NCBI RefSeq assembly: GCF_001811425.1
Contig: NZ_KV804686.1
Coordinates: forward strand, 1 to 36,281
Length of the DNA: 36,281 nt
Source: Peptoniphilus_A sp001811425
GTDB taxonomy: Bacteria; Bacillota; Clostridia; Tissierellales; Peptoniphilaceae
Direction: 5' to 3'
Position 1 is the stretch's first letter; each line of letters begins with the position of its first letter. A program made the position numbers and the translations under genes. The notes under the pieces were generated by a model. That model was not told where the DNA came from. It worked only from the letters and a program-made list of their open reading frames with translations, and searched no databases. Below, piece by piece: positions 1 to 7,348 of the stretch.

Positions 1-12
1 TTTTCTCTGTCC

Positions 13-591
13 CTATAAGGTTAATCCTTTAGGGTCTGTTACTACATAGGAAGAGTGCATTTGCATTAGATTTGGCTTTACATAAAATCTTGTCTTACCT
101 GATCCAGAACCACCAATCACTAACACATTTTTATTTCTAGCGTATTTAGGGTTTTTAGGTCTTGAATTCATTGTTAGTCTTTCGGTATTAGTTATGAGAA
201 CATTGTTTTCAAACTTAGGGTCTATATATGGAGCAATATCCTTACTTTCTCCCCATCTTGCAGATCCATACTCTTTACCTTGCCTATATTTCTTTTTGTT
301 TTTACCTTTGCTATAAACAATTAGCTTAACAAGACCAGCAACTGAAACACCTACTAACAAATCCCTTGGATTAATACTTGGTATATAAGATAAAGTTCCT
401 ATATCAGAAATTCCCACCATTATTCTATCAATAATATCTCCTCCTACATAAGAATTGATGTGCTTAGAAAAGATATTTCCAATGTAGAAAAAGGATAAAT
501 AAGGAATGTTTGATAATATAAATTTCTTTGGGTTGTCTATTTTAATTAAGTTTTTAATATCAGAAAGAATGGCTTCTAATATCTTATTCAT
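13..591 (-). CDS. VirD4/TraG-type conjugation coupling protein, N-terminal part only
   Basis: This family forms the membrane ATPase that delivers relaxosome DNA to the type IV secretion channel. Seen: hydrophobic segments near the N-terminus, the family sequence KEYGSARWGE, then a Walker A motif GGSGSGKTR and the conserved VVTDPKG. Just after DPKG the frame meets a TAG at 13-15, so about two thirds of the protein is missing (family members run to about 550-600 residues). A one-base shift after DPKG opens a frame to the window edge, so a frameshift or an artefact at the sequence end is possible. I place the start at the ATG at 591: a GAAGG sits 8 nt upstream, and this start overlaps the stop of the preceding gene by 8 bp. 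A GTG at 606 is the alternative. It is the last gene of a translationally coupled conjugation operon. Confidence 0.85.
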   Translation of the reverse strand: MNKILEAILSDIKNLIKIDNPKKFILSNIPYLSFFYIGNIFSKHINSYVGGDIIDRIMVGISDIGTLSYIPSINPRDLLVGVSVAGLVKLIVYSKGKNKKKYRQGKEYGSARWGESKDIAPYIDPKFENNVLITNTERLTMNSRPKNPKYARNKNVLVIGGSGSGKTRFYVKPNLMQMHSSYVVTDPKGLTL

Positions 592-1318
592 CGTAGAAAC
601 CTTCACTATCTAATAAAATTAGTAGGTAGTGTCTTCCCTTTGGTGTTATAAATGTTTGTATTCCTACAAGTGTACCTAGTGGATCAACCCATTCTTTTAC
701 TTCAAAATATCCATTATTCTTATCTGCATAAGGTAAGAGTTTCTTTTTCTTATCTCTATAAATTAATCCCTTATCCATTAAAAAACTTATAAACTGATTT
801 TGTGGTATTCCTAACTCTTTGGCAGTATTTCTAAAGTTTGTAAGTAGATTATAATCTACTAATTTGTCATAATAATCTGCCTTTGGTCTTAATTCTTCAA
901 TCTCTTCTTCTCTTTCGGCAATAATTCTATTGGCTACAAGAATTGCATCTGCAAGTAGCTCTTCATTAGTTTTCTTTTCTTGCCCTACTATATATCCTCC
1001 ATTCTTTCTAATACTTGGTAAGACCTCTCTAGTTACCCAAGCCTTGAATATTTTTGCTTGTGGTAGTTTTGATGAGAGGATAAGTGAATACAAACCTGAT
1101 TCGTTAATTATTGAAATATTCTGTATTCCTCCAGGGGTGTTCCATTTCGTTACACCCTTATCTTCTTCATTTACATGGTCATAAACAGCTTTTCTTGGAT
1201 TGACATATCCGAGCATAGTTGCTACTTCATTTGCTATAAAGAAAAACTCACCGTCTTTTTCTATAACAGTGAGTTTCCCAAAATTCTTATTTTCAAATGT
1301 TTTTAAATTACTTATCAT
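584..1318 (-). CDS. BRO-N / KilAC-domain antirepressor-like protein
   Basis: It is a 244-residue protein. The N-terminal half (about residues 10-105) has BRO-N features, such as FIANEVATMLGY and a WVTREVLPSIRKNGGY segment. The C-terminal half (about 135-240) matches the phage antirepressor KilAC domain, with FRNTAKELGIPQNQFISFL followed by a WVDPLG and FITPKGR region. A short charged helix joins the two. Proteins of this kind bind DNA and in phages counteract repressors. Here the gene lies inside the conjugation operon between pcfB and virD4. Its ATG overlaps the pcfB stop (ATGA), and its stop overlaps the virD4 start. BRO-like genes are common passengers in Tn1549-like elements. Their role there is not established, and a regulatory role is my inference. 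Confidence 0.85.
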   Translation of the reverse strand: MISNLKTFENKNFGKLTVIEKDGEFFFIANEVATMLGYVNPRKAVYDHVNEEDKGVTKWNTPGGIQNISIINESGLYSLILSSKLPQAKIFKAWVTREVLPSIRKNGGYIVGQEKKTNEELLADAILVANRIIAEREEEIEELRPKADYYDKLVDYNLLTNFRNTAKELGIPQNQFISFLMDKGLIYRDKKKKLLPYADKNNGYFEVKEWVDPLGTLVGIQTFITPKGRHYLLILLDSEGFYDE

Positions 1319-1800
1319 AAGCTTTGCTCCTTATGTTTATTTTTAACTTTATCTTTACTAATGGTATCCTTAGCCATATCTTTAAACTTATTTATAGTCT
1401 TCGTTATTGAATCTTTCCTATCGGCCTTTCTTTCAGAAGCCTTAACTGCTTTTTTGAAGGCATGTTCCATTACTTTTATATCCTTAGATTGAAAAAACAC
1501 AGAGTGGTTACCAGTTTCCTTATCTTTCATAACAGAAAACTTCACTCCGTGTTTATTTAAAATTTTCTTTAGTTCTTTTAACTCAGGATCTTTTAGGTTA
1601 ATTTCTTCTAACTGTCCCTTTTTAACCATATCCTTTAGTTTTACTTCTTCTCCGTTATTTTTTATTACATTTTTCAAGCCTCCTTGTTCTTCTATTTGCT
1701 TGTGTACTTTCTTTAAGGCATCAAGAATTGCTTTACTTGTTGCTTTTGCAAGCCTTACTTCAAGGTTAAGGCTCGATCTTGATACTTCTTCATTAATCAT
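1315..1800 (-). CDS. PcfB/DUF3801 family conjugation protein
   Basis: It is a 161-residue basic protein starting MINEEV, with a helical N-terminus (residues 1-40) and a central segment about an alpha/beta core (HGVKFSVMKDKETGNHSVFF). A lysine-rich tail follows. This matches the PcfB/DUF3801 family, whose gene sits directly upstream of the VirD4-type coupling protein gene in pCF10-like and Tn1549-like elements. The biochemical role is not established, although position suggests a relaxosome or coupling-protein partner. The start overlaps the end of the DnaC-like gene by 8 bp, and the stop forms an ATGA with the next start, so it should be translated by coupling. No motif suggests catalysis. 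Confidence 0.8.
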   Translation of the reverse strand: MINEEVSRSSLNLEVRLAKATSKAILDALKKVHKQIEEQGGLKNVIKNNGEEVKLKDMVKKGQLEEINLKDPELKELKKILNKHGVKFSVMKDKETGNHSVFFQSKDIKVMEHAFKKAVKASERKADRKDSITKTINKFKDMAKDTISKDKVKNKHKEQSL

Positions 1801-2620
1801 CTATTCCACCTCCATATAAAAGTAACTCTTTGTATTTTCTTAACTTCTCTTGATGGATTTTTCTTCTAAAATCTTCTCCCGTAACTTTAACTGGTATTGT
1901 CATTTCAAGTATTCTTGAATATATCCTCTGATACTCAAGATCAATATTAGGATTCTGAATAATTTCCAATGATAAGTTTGTAGTAAAAATTGTCGGCCTA
2001 CCCTTTAAGTATCTTGAATTTATAATGTTATATACTTGTTCTCTTGCATAAGATGTATCCCTTTCAATTCCGAGGTCATCTAGGATTAACAAAGGAATAT
2101 TAGATAGGTTATCTATAATTTCATTTGAATCAACCTTAAATGCAGATTTTTGTATTTGGTTTATAACCTGAGATAAATTCATAATCTTAACTTTAACTTG
2201 TTTTCTTTCAATTAATTCATTTGCAATTGAACAAGCAAGATAAGTCTTTCCACTACCAACATCTCCATAAAATAAAAGTCCAACATTGTCTTCCTTCATT
2301 TGTTCAAAACTTTTAGCATAATTGTAAGCAACCTTGTAAGCTTGACCTTTTTCATTTAAGTATTTCTCAAAATTATATTGGTGTTGGAGTGGCGATGAAA
2401 AACAATCTCTTTTTAGCGATGATATTCTCGTTAATATTTCTCTTTCTGCATTCTCCTTATCTCTTTTTATTTCACATTCACATTTAATTCTTGGAATAAA
2501 CTTTGTAAATCCAAGGTCAACTAATTCTCCATCGACTCTTTTACCACATACCTTACAATAGATATGTCCATTTCTTTCAATATCATTTTCTCTTAATACA
2601 AAATCTTCTAAGTTCTTCAT
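1793..2620 (-). CDS. DnaC/IstB-like ATPase of the mobile element (helicase loader)
   Basis: It is a 275-residue AAA+ protein. Cysteines at 22, 25, 47 and 49 form a probable zinc-binding pair of knuckles at the N-terminus. The ATPase core has Walker A GDVGSGKT (119-126), Walker B LLILDDLG (177-184) and a sensor region around IFTTNLS. This is the DnaC/DnaI helicase-loader family. In conjugative elements such proteins are thought to load the replicative helicase at the element's own origin. It overlaps the preceding repA by 4 bp (ATGA), which fits co-expression of initiator and loader. IstB (transposase helper) is the alternative family name, but no transposase is adjacent. Confidence 0.88.
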   Translation of the reverse strand: MKNLEDFVLRENDIERNGHIYCKVCGKRVDGELVDLGFTKFIPRIKCECEIKRDKENAEREILTRISSLKRDCFSSPLQHQYNFEKYLNEKGQAYKVAYNYAKSFEQMKEDNVGLLFYGDVGSGKTYLACSIANELIERKQVKVKIMNLSQVINQIQKSAFKVDSNEIIDNLSNIPLLILDDLGIERDTSYAREQVYNIINSRYLKGRPTIFTTNLSLEIIQNPNIDLEYQRIYSRILEMTIPVKVTGEDFRRKIHQEKLRKYKELLLYGGGIDD

Positions 2621-3390
2621 AAACTCTCTCCTATATCGTAATTCATTTTTCTTGTTGATTTGTCATTCATGCTTTTCGCCTGATCATTAAGATACCAGTT
2701 AATTATTGTTGCCTTGTGATCTTGATACACTCTGTTATTTGCTTTCATGTAAGACGACAATCTATCAATGTATTCATTAATTCTACTTCCTAACTCATTT
2801 GTTAAGTCCTTGTATTCTTCATCAGTCAAAAATATATTTTTATATATTCCATAAGATTTTTGCCCTTTACTAAAATCATTATTTCTTAACTTATTATTAC
2901 TAATATTATTATAGTTACCTTCCGATTTTCGAAAATCTTGACTTTCGATATTCGAATCTCTTGAATTTCGATTATCGAACTTCTGGAATTTTGTTTTTCG
3001 AACTTCTTGATTTTTTAATTCCATATTATTAAATATGCTCATAAAGTCTTTAACATAAATTCTGTTAGGCTTTCCAAGTCCTTGTCTTTTCTTTTCAATC
3101 AGTCCTATCCCTGACTTAATATCAAGTTCAGCTATTAATTTATTTGCTTTTTCACTCGCACAATTAAATTGATCTTTTATATTTTCAATTGTGTAGTAAA
3201 TAAAGACTTTTCCATCTTCATCTATCCAGCCATTTTTATATGAAAGACCCATTCGATTAAGCATATATGAATACAAAACTTTAGCTTCAATAGAAATGCT
3301 CTCAAAAATCTCATCTTCCATTAATACCATAGGTAACCTAATGAAGTTATACATTTCAGATTGCCTATTATAAAAATAATCAAAATTCAT
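2617..3390 (-). CDS. repA: RepA_N-type replication initiator of the conjugative element
   Basis: It is a 257-residue initiator. Residues about 5-120 match the RepA N-terminal winged-helix domain: FIRLPMVLMEDEIF, AKVLYSYMLNRMGLS, NGWIDEDGKVFIYYTIE and a KRQGLGKPNRIYV stretch. Residues about 122-170 form an Asn/Arg/Lys-rich linker, and 180-245 (FLTDEEYKDL and NRVYQDHKATIINWY) form a DnaD-like C-terminal module. The ATG at 3390 follows an AGGAGG. In RepA_N plasmids the origin lies inside the rep gene. Here four 23-bp repeats sit exactly in the linker-coding part (separate entry). It is the first gene of the coupled repA-dnaC-pcfB-bro-virD4 run and is preceded by a terminator. Confidence 0.9.
   Translation of the reverse strand: MNFDYFYNRQSEMYNFIRLPMVLMEDEIFESISIEAKVLYSYMLNRMGLSYKNGWIDEDGKVFIYYTIENIKDQFNCASEKANKLIAELDIKSGIGLIEKKRQGLGKPNRIYVKDFMSIFNNMELKNQEVRKTKFQKFDNRNSRDSNIESQDFRKSEGNYNNISNNKLRNNDFSKGQKSYGIYKNIFLTDEEYKDLTNELGSRINEYIDRLSSYMKANNRVYQDHKATIINWYLNDQAKSMNDKSTRKMNYDIGESL
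2928..3019. repeat. Four 23-bp iterons inside repA (candidate element origin)
   Basis: Direct repeats begin at 2928, 2951, 2974 and 2997 with an exact 23-bp period. Each starts with TTCGAA (ATCGAA in the third), followed by a variable pair of bases and TCTTGA-like sequence (TCTGGA in the third). The period is not a multiple of three, so each copy is read in a different codon phase, which argues for selection at the DNA level. Very AT-rich sequence lies on the left (about 2860-2915) and could be the unwinding region. RepA_N replicons are known to keep origin iterons within rep. Binding by this RepA is inferred. Confidence 0.75.
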
Positions 3391-3412
3391 CCCTACCTCC
3401 TTTCTTTGAAAT

Positions 3413-3447
3413 AAAAAAAGACGACAGAATTATTACTTTCTATCGTC
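3413..3447 (-). terminator. Intrinsic terminator between CD1845-like gene and repA
   Basis: On the minus strand GACGATAGAA pairs with TTCTGTCGTC (3447-3438 with 3429-3420; one G-U), followed by seven T. It ends the CD1845-like transcript before repA. Confidence 0.85.
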
Positions 3448-3473
3448 TACGATTGTCTAATATTTATTTTTCT

Positions 3474-3755
3474 TCAAATTGATTTTATTGTATAGTTTAA
3501 TAATTCTAATAATCCAATAACATATATACCTAATTTAGGTAATCCAAATGGACTAAATAAAAATGCTAATATTAGTGCTTCAATTACAATTTGCTTGTCT
3601 CCTTGAAATATGCTAGCTAATCCAATTATAAAAATTAAAGTAGAAACTACGCTTAACAACGCAGTACTCAAACTTAATATGAAGGTTAAAAAAACTATGA
3701 GCAAACCCAACACTAATCTTATCGGTAATAAAATTATTCTAATTATCCATCTCAT
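3474..3755 (-). CDS. CD1845-like small membrane protein of Tn1549-type elements
   Basis: It is a 93-residue hydrophobic protein with a basic start (MRWIIRIILLPIRL), two or three membrane segments and a short loop (FQGDKQ), ending in LLELLNYTIKSI. Length and pattern resemble the CD1845 family carried by Tn1549/CTn-like conjugative elements, often near the coupling and channel genes. The function is unknown and a mating-channel role is only a guess. AGGGG precedes the ATG. It lies directly behind the lysS terminator, with no obvious promoter of its own, and marks the last recognisable element gene before the chromosome. Confidence 0.65.
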   Translation of the reverse strand: MRWIIRIILLPIRLVLGLLIVFLTFILSLSTALLSVVSTLIFIIGLASIFQGDKQIVIEALILAFLFSPFGLPKLGIYVIGLLELLNYTIKSI

Positions 3756-3765
3756 ACATACCCCT

Positions 3766-3801
3766 AAAAATTAAACTGGGATTCATAACAAACCCCAGTT
3801 T
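3766..3801 (-). terminator. lysS terminator at the element/chromosome boundary
   Basis: On the minus strand AAACTGGG (3801-3794) pairs with CCCAGTTT (3780-3773), extended by an inner TT/AA pair, followed by AATTTTT. It lies 18 nt after the lysS stop. The element boundary must be near here, but no attachment repeat could be identified. Confidence 0.8.
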
Positions 3802-3818
3802 CATAATTAGCGTGTCCT

Positions 3819-5740
3819 TTAATATAATTTTGATCCTGCTGGAATATTATCATCCAACATTATTAAGTTAAGTTTTTCTTCTCCGTCGTACTCACAAATT
3901 GCAGATATAATCATACCTTCTGAGTCGATTCCCATCATCTTACGTGGAGGAAGATTACAAATTGCAAGCAGTGTCTTTCCAATTAAAGACTCCGCACTGT
4001 AATATTCCTTAATACCAGATAAAATAACTCTTTCTTTTTCAGAACCATCATCTAATGTAAATTTCAAAAGTTTTTTTGACTTAGGAACTTCTTCGCAGTT
4101 TTTGACTTTTACAACTCTAAAATCAGATTTTGAGAATGTATCAAAATCAACCATATCTTCAAATAGTGGTTCAACTTTTACTTTTGAAAAGTCGATTTTT
4201 TCTGTCGTAAGTTTGTCGTAAGTTTCGTAAGTTTCTTTTGACGAATCCCCATTTTCTGCCTTTTCTAAGCCTATTGGCTTCATTGTTGGGAATAATAGTA
4301 CATCTCTAATAGATGGTTGGTCTGTCAAAAGTACAATCATTCTGTCAACGCCAATTCCAAGTCCACCTGTTGGTGGAAGGCCTACTTCAATTGCATTGAT
4401 GAAGTCTGAATCCATTGGGTGAGCTTCATCATCGCCTGCTTCTTTTTCAGCAACTTGTGCTTCAAATCTTTCTCTTTGATCGATTGGGTCATTAAGTTCA
4501 GAGAAGGCGTTAGCAAATTCCCAAGTGTTGATGAAGGCTTCAAATCTTTGTGTAAGTCTTGGGTCCTCTGGATTTCTCTTTGCAAGTGGAGAAACTTCTA
4601 CTGGGTGACCAATTACAAAAGTTGGTTCAACTAGGTGTTCTTCGCAGAATTCTTCAAACATTTCTGAAAGAATTTTGCCCCAAGTGTCGTGGTCAGAAAT
4701 TTCTAGTCCCTTTTCTCTTGCAATTTCTCTAGCCTTTTCATCTGTGTCGATTTCGTTAAAGTCTACATCAGCGTATTTTTTAACTGCATCAATCATGGTG
4801 ATTCTCTTCCAAGGTGCCTTTAATGAAATTTCTGTGCCTTGGTAATTTATTGTGTCAGTTCCAAGAACTTCAAGAGCTACATATTCGAATAAGTTTTCAG
4901 TTATTCTCATCATTTCTTCGTAGTCAACATAGGCTTGGTAAAGTTCAATATTTGTAAATTCAGGATTGTGCTTAGGGTCCATTCCTTCGTTTCTAAACAT
5001 CTTGCCCATTTCATAAACTTTTTCAAATCCACCTACGATTAATCTCTTTAAGAAAAGTTCGTTGGCAATTCTAAGTTGCATGTCAATGTCAAGAGTGTTG
5101 TGGTGAGTGTAGAAAGGTCTTGCATTTGCTCCACCTGCTACTGTGCCAAGGATTGGTGTTTCGACTTCCAAGAAGCCTTTATTGTCTAAAAATTCTCTAA
5201 TTTTTTTGATAATTTGATTTCTTTTTATAAATACATCTTTAACTTCAGGATTTACAATTAAATCAACATATCTTTGTCTGTATCTTAGGTCTGGGTCCTT
5301 TAATCCGTGGAATTTTTCTGGAAGAATTTGAAGTGATTTTGAAAGTAGAGTGAGATCTGTTGCACGAACTGTGATTTCGCCAGCTTCTGTCTTAAATACA
5401 ACTCCCTTTACTCCAACTATGTCTCCAATGTCAAGGCCCTTAACTTCTTCGTACTTATCTTCAAGGACATCCTTTCTTGCAAAAACTTGAATAGTTCCCA
5501 AGGCATCTCTCACATCTAAGAAACAAATTTTGCCGTGGCGTCTCTTGCTCATTACACGACCAGCTATGGAAACTTCTCTCTCCTCATCTTCCTTAAATTC
5601 TTCTTTGATGTCCTTGGAGCGAGCAGTTACGTCGTAGGATTCATTGACAAAGGGATCTTTCCTTCATTCCTCAATTCGTCAAGCTTTTGTCTCTTTAACA
5701 AAAGCATTTCATTTAGATTTGCATCTTCTGTTTTTTTCAC
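3819..5740 (-). CDS. lysS: Lysyl-tRNA synthetase with C-terminal tRNA-binding (Trbp111/EMAPII-like) domain; one-base frameshift near the N-terminus
   Basis: It is a class II synthetase that charges tRNA-Lys. Seen: N-terminal OB fold (RRHGKICFLDVRDALG), motif 2 (RNEGMDPKHNPEFTNIELYQAY region) and motif 3 (GLGIGVDRM, followed by DVLLFP). The last 105 or so residues (about 3822-4140) form an extra OB domain of the MetRS-C/Trbp111 type (DFSKSDFRVVKV, ILSGIKEYY, NLPPRKMMGI). Most bacterial LysRS (about 500 residues) lack it. The start is GTG at 5740, 6 nt after AGGAGG. That frame stops after about 38 codons, while the synthetase frame runs uninterrupted from the other side of a GGAAAGATCC tract at 5653-5662. 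Restoring one A would join the two into about 640 residues. A sequencing error or a real inactivating mutation are both possible. greA lies directly upstream. Confidence 0.93.
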
Positions 5741-5750
5741 AAATTGCCTC

Positions 5751-6224
5751 CTAAATAGTTATTCCGCAAATTTCGTATTTAATAATTCCGTCTGGAACTT
5801 CAACTTCCACTACATCGCCAACGCGATTGCCAATAAGTCTTGAGCCAACTGGTGATTCGTTAGAAATTTTTCCTTCTAGTGGATCTGCTTCTGCTGAACC
5901 AACAATTGTGTATTCGTCTTCTTCCATAGTTTCAAGTTCTCTTACCTTTACGCTGGAACCAATGTTAACTACATCTGTATTTAAATCTTTTTCATCAATT
6001 ATCTTTGCATTACGAACCATCATTTCAAGTTTTGCGATTCTCTCTTCAACTTGTGCTTGTTCGTTTTTAGCTTCGTCGTATTCAGAGTTTTCAGAAAGGT
6101 CGCCATAACCTAGGGCAACTTTAATTCTCTCAGAAACTTCCTTTCTTCTAACTGTTTTTAAATACTCGATTTCATTTTCAATTTTTTCTAGACCTTCCGG
6201 TGTGAAAAATATATCTTTTTCCAA
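5751..6224 (-). CDS. greA: Transcription elongation factor GreA
   Basis: It is a 157-residue protein. Residues 1-75 form the antiparallel coiled coil, with the conserved GDLSENSEYDEAKNEQ tip; residues 80-157 form the FKBP-like domain (SPVGSRLIGNRVGD). GreA enters the secondary channel of RNA polymerase and stimulates transcript cleavage at backtracked complexes. The start is a TTG (6224) 8 nt after GAGGAG. The TAG stop overlaps the lysS Shine-Dalgarno, so lysS translation may be coupled. The greA-lysS pair is conserved in Firmicutes. It has its own consensus promoter and a leader hairpin (separate entries). Confidence 0.97.
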   Translation of the reverse strand: MEKDIFFTPEGLEKIENEIEYLKTVRRKEVSERIKVALGYGDLSENSEYDEAKNEQAQVEERIAKLEMMVRNAKIIDEKDLNTDVVNIGSSVKVRELETMEEDEYTIVGSAEADPLEGKISNESPVGSRLIGNRVGDVVEVEVPDGIIKYEICGITI

Positions 6225-6245
6225 AATTCTCTCTCCTCAATATAT

Positions 6246-6269
6246 AAAAAATAAGGCGTCAGCCGCCCT
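6246..6269 (-). terminator. Terminator-like hairpin in the greA leader (candidate attenuator)
   Basis: On the minus strand GGCG (6267-6264) pairs with CGCC (6258-6255) around a GCTGA loop. An outer G-T and A-T pair extend it, then TTATTTTTT follows. It lies between the greA promoter and the greA start, in the transcribed leader. Confidence 0.5.
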
Positions 6270-6293
6270 TTACAAAACCTTTTAATCTAGGCT

Positions 6294-6322
6294 ATTATAG
6301 TCGAAACTTCTCTTTATGTCAA
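6294..6322 (-). promoter_or_regulatory. Consensus sigma-A promoter for greA-lysS
   Basis: TTGACA (6322-6317), a 17-bp spacer and TATAAT (6299-6294) match the consensus exactly. Transcription would start near 6287, leaving a leader of about 60 nt. Confidence 0.9.
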
Positions 6323-6361
6323 GATTTTAAAGTTTTTCCATGATTTTTTCATAAAATTTCT

Positions 6362-6398
6362 TAAAAAAATAAAAACTCCGCACTTTTATGCAGAGTTT
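6362..6398 (-). terminator. Intrinsic terminator after dusB
   Basis: On the minus strand AAACTCTGCA (6398-6389) pairs with TGCGGAGTTT (6382-6373), followed by a T-rich run. It separates coaX-dusB from greA-lysS. Confidence 0.85.
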
Positions 6399-6408
6399 AA
6401 AATCTATT

Positions 6409-7338
6409 TTAGTCCAAAGTTTCAATATAAGCTCTGATAAGATTAATTATCTCATCCTTGTCCTTTAGTGTGTTTAATTTATTTCTAACTTCCTTGGAGT
6501 CCTTCATGCCCTTAAAATAATTTGCGTAGACCTTTCGCATTTCAAGGATGCCAAGTTTTTCTCCCCTGTAAGATATTTTTCTCTCAAGCTCATCTATCAT
6601 TAAAAGAAGTTTTTCTCTGTCACTTGGCTTATAGTAGGAGCCAGTTTTTATGAGCTCTTCAATTTGATTAAAGATGTAGGGGTTTCCCACTGCTCCTCTG
6701 CCTATTGCTATGCCGTCAACCTTGGAATAATTTATTTTTTCTAAGGCATCTTCAGGGCTAGCTATGTCGCCATTTCCAATTACGGGAATTTTTACATTTT
6801 CCTTGACAGACTTAATAAAGTCCCAGTCAGCCTTTCCTGTGTAATATTCTTCTCTTGTCCTTCCATGGACTGTGACAAAACTTGCCCCTGCTGCCTCAAT
6901 ATTTTTTATTGCCTTCATGGAAGAAATTCCACCAATTCCCTTTCTCACTTTTACAGAAACTGGCTTTTTTGAATTTTCTACAACAGCTTTTACTATGTCA
7001 TAAACAAGTGAAGGGTCCCTTAAAAGATAGGAGCCTGAATTATTTTTTACAATTTTTGGTGCAGGACAGCCCATATTTATGTCAACATAAGAAAAATTAT
7101 AGTCATTTAAAATGCTGGCAGCTTCCCCCATAATTTTTGGATCAGACCCAAAAATTTGCACAGAAACTTTTTTCTCCTTGGGAGAAATTTCTAAAAGGTC
7201 TAGGGTCTTTTTGTTTTCATAGACGAGAGCCATGGCTGAAACCATTTCTGTTACAGTTAAGTCTGCTCCCTTTTCTGTTGCCACTTCCCTAAAGGCTATG
7301 TCAGTGTAGCCTGCCATTGGTGCTAAAATTTTTAACAC
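6409..7338 (-). CDS. dusB: tRNA-dihydrouridine synthase (DusB type)
   Basis: It is a 309-residue FMN-dependent enzyme that reduces uridine to dihydrouridine in tRNA. Seen: the N-terminal APMAGYTD, the catalytic cysteine in NMGCPAPK (Cys91), VKVRKG, the HGRTREEYY segment, a GNGDI phosphate-binding motif and the IGRGAVGNPYIF signature, then a helical C-terminal domain. Length is normal for the family. The start is GTG (7338), 10 bp behind the coaX stop, with a weak GAGAG site, so coupling with coaX is likely. The same order with greA and lysS occurs in Bacillus relatives. The Dus subfamily cannot be fixed beyond DusB-like by eye. Confidence 0.93.
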   Translation of the reverse strand: MLKILAPMAGYTDIAFREVATEKGADLTVTEMVSAMALVYENKKTLDLLEISPKEKKVSVQIFGSDPKIMGEAASILNDYNFSYVDINMGCPAPKIVKNNSGSYLLRDPSLVYDIVKAVVENSKKPVSVKVRKGIGGISSMKAIKNIEAAGASFVTVHGRTREEYYTGKADWDFIKSVKENVKIPVIGNGDIASPEDALEKINYSKVDGIAIGRGAVGNPYIFNQIEELIKTGSYYKPSDREKLLLMIDELERKISYRGEKLGILEMRKVYANYFKGMKDSKEVRNKLNTLKDKDEIINLIRAYIETLD

Positions 7339-7348
7339 AAAATCACTC

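Noticed and set aside
2923..3005. Frame-preserving peptide repeat in RepA
   Set aside because: The 23-bp period breaks codon phase, and the encoded residues do not repeat.
2928..3019. CRISPR-like short repeats
   Set aside because: The unit is 23 bp with no spacers between copies, and it lies within the repA coding sequence; it fits iterons, not a CRISPR array.
5741..5760. T-box leader for lysS
   Set aside because: lysS follows greA by 10 bp with no room for a leader. The gltX upstream gap is also only 15 bp.
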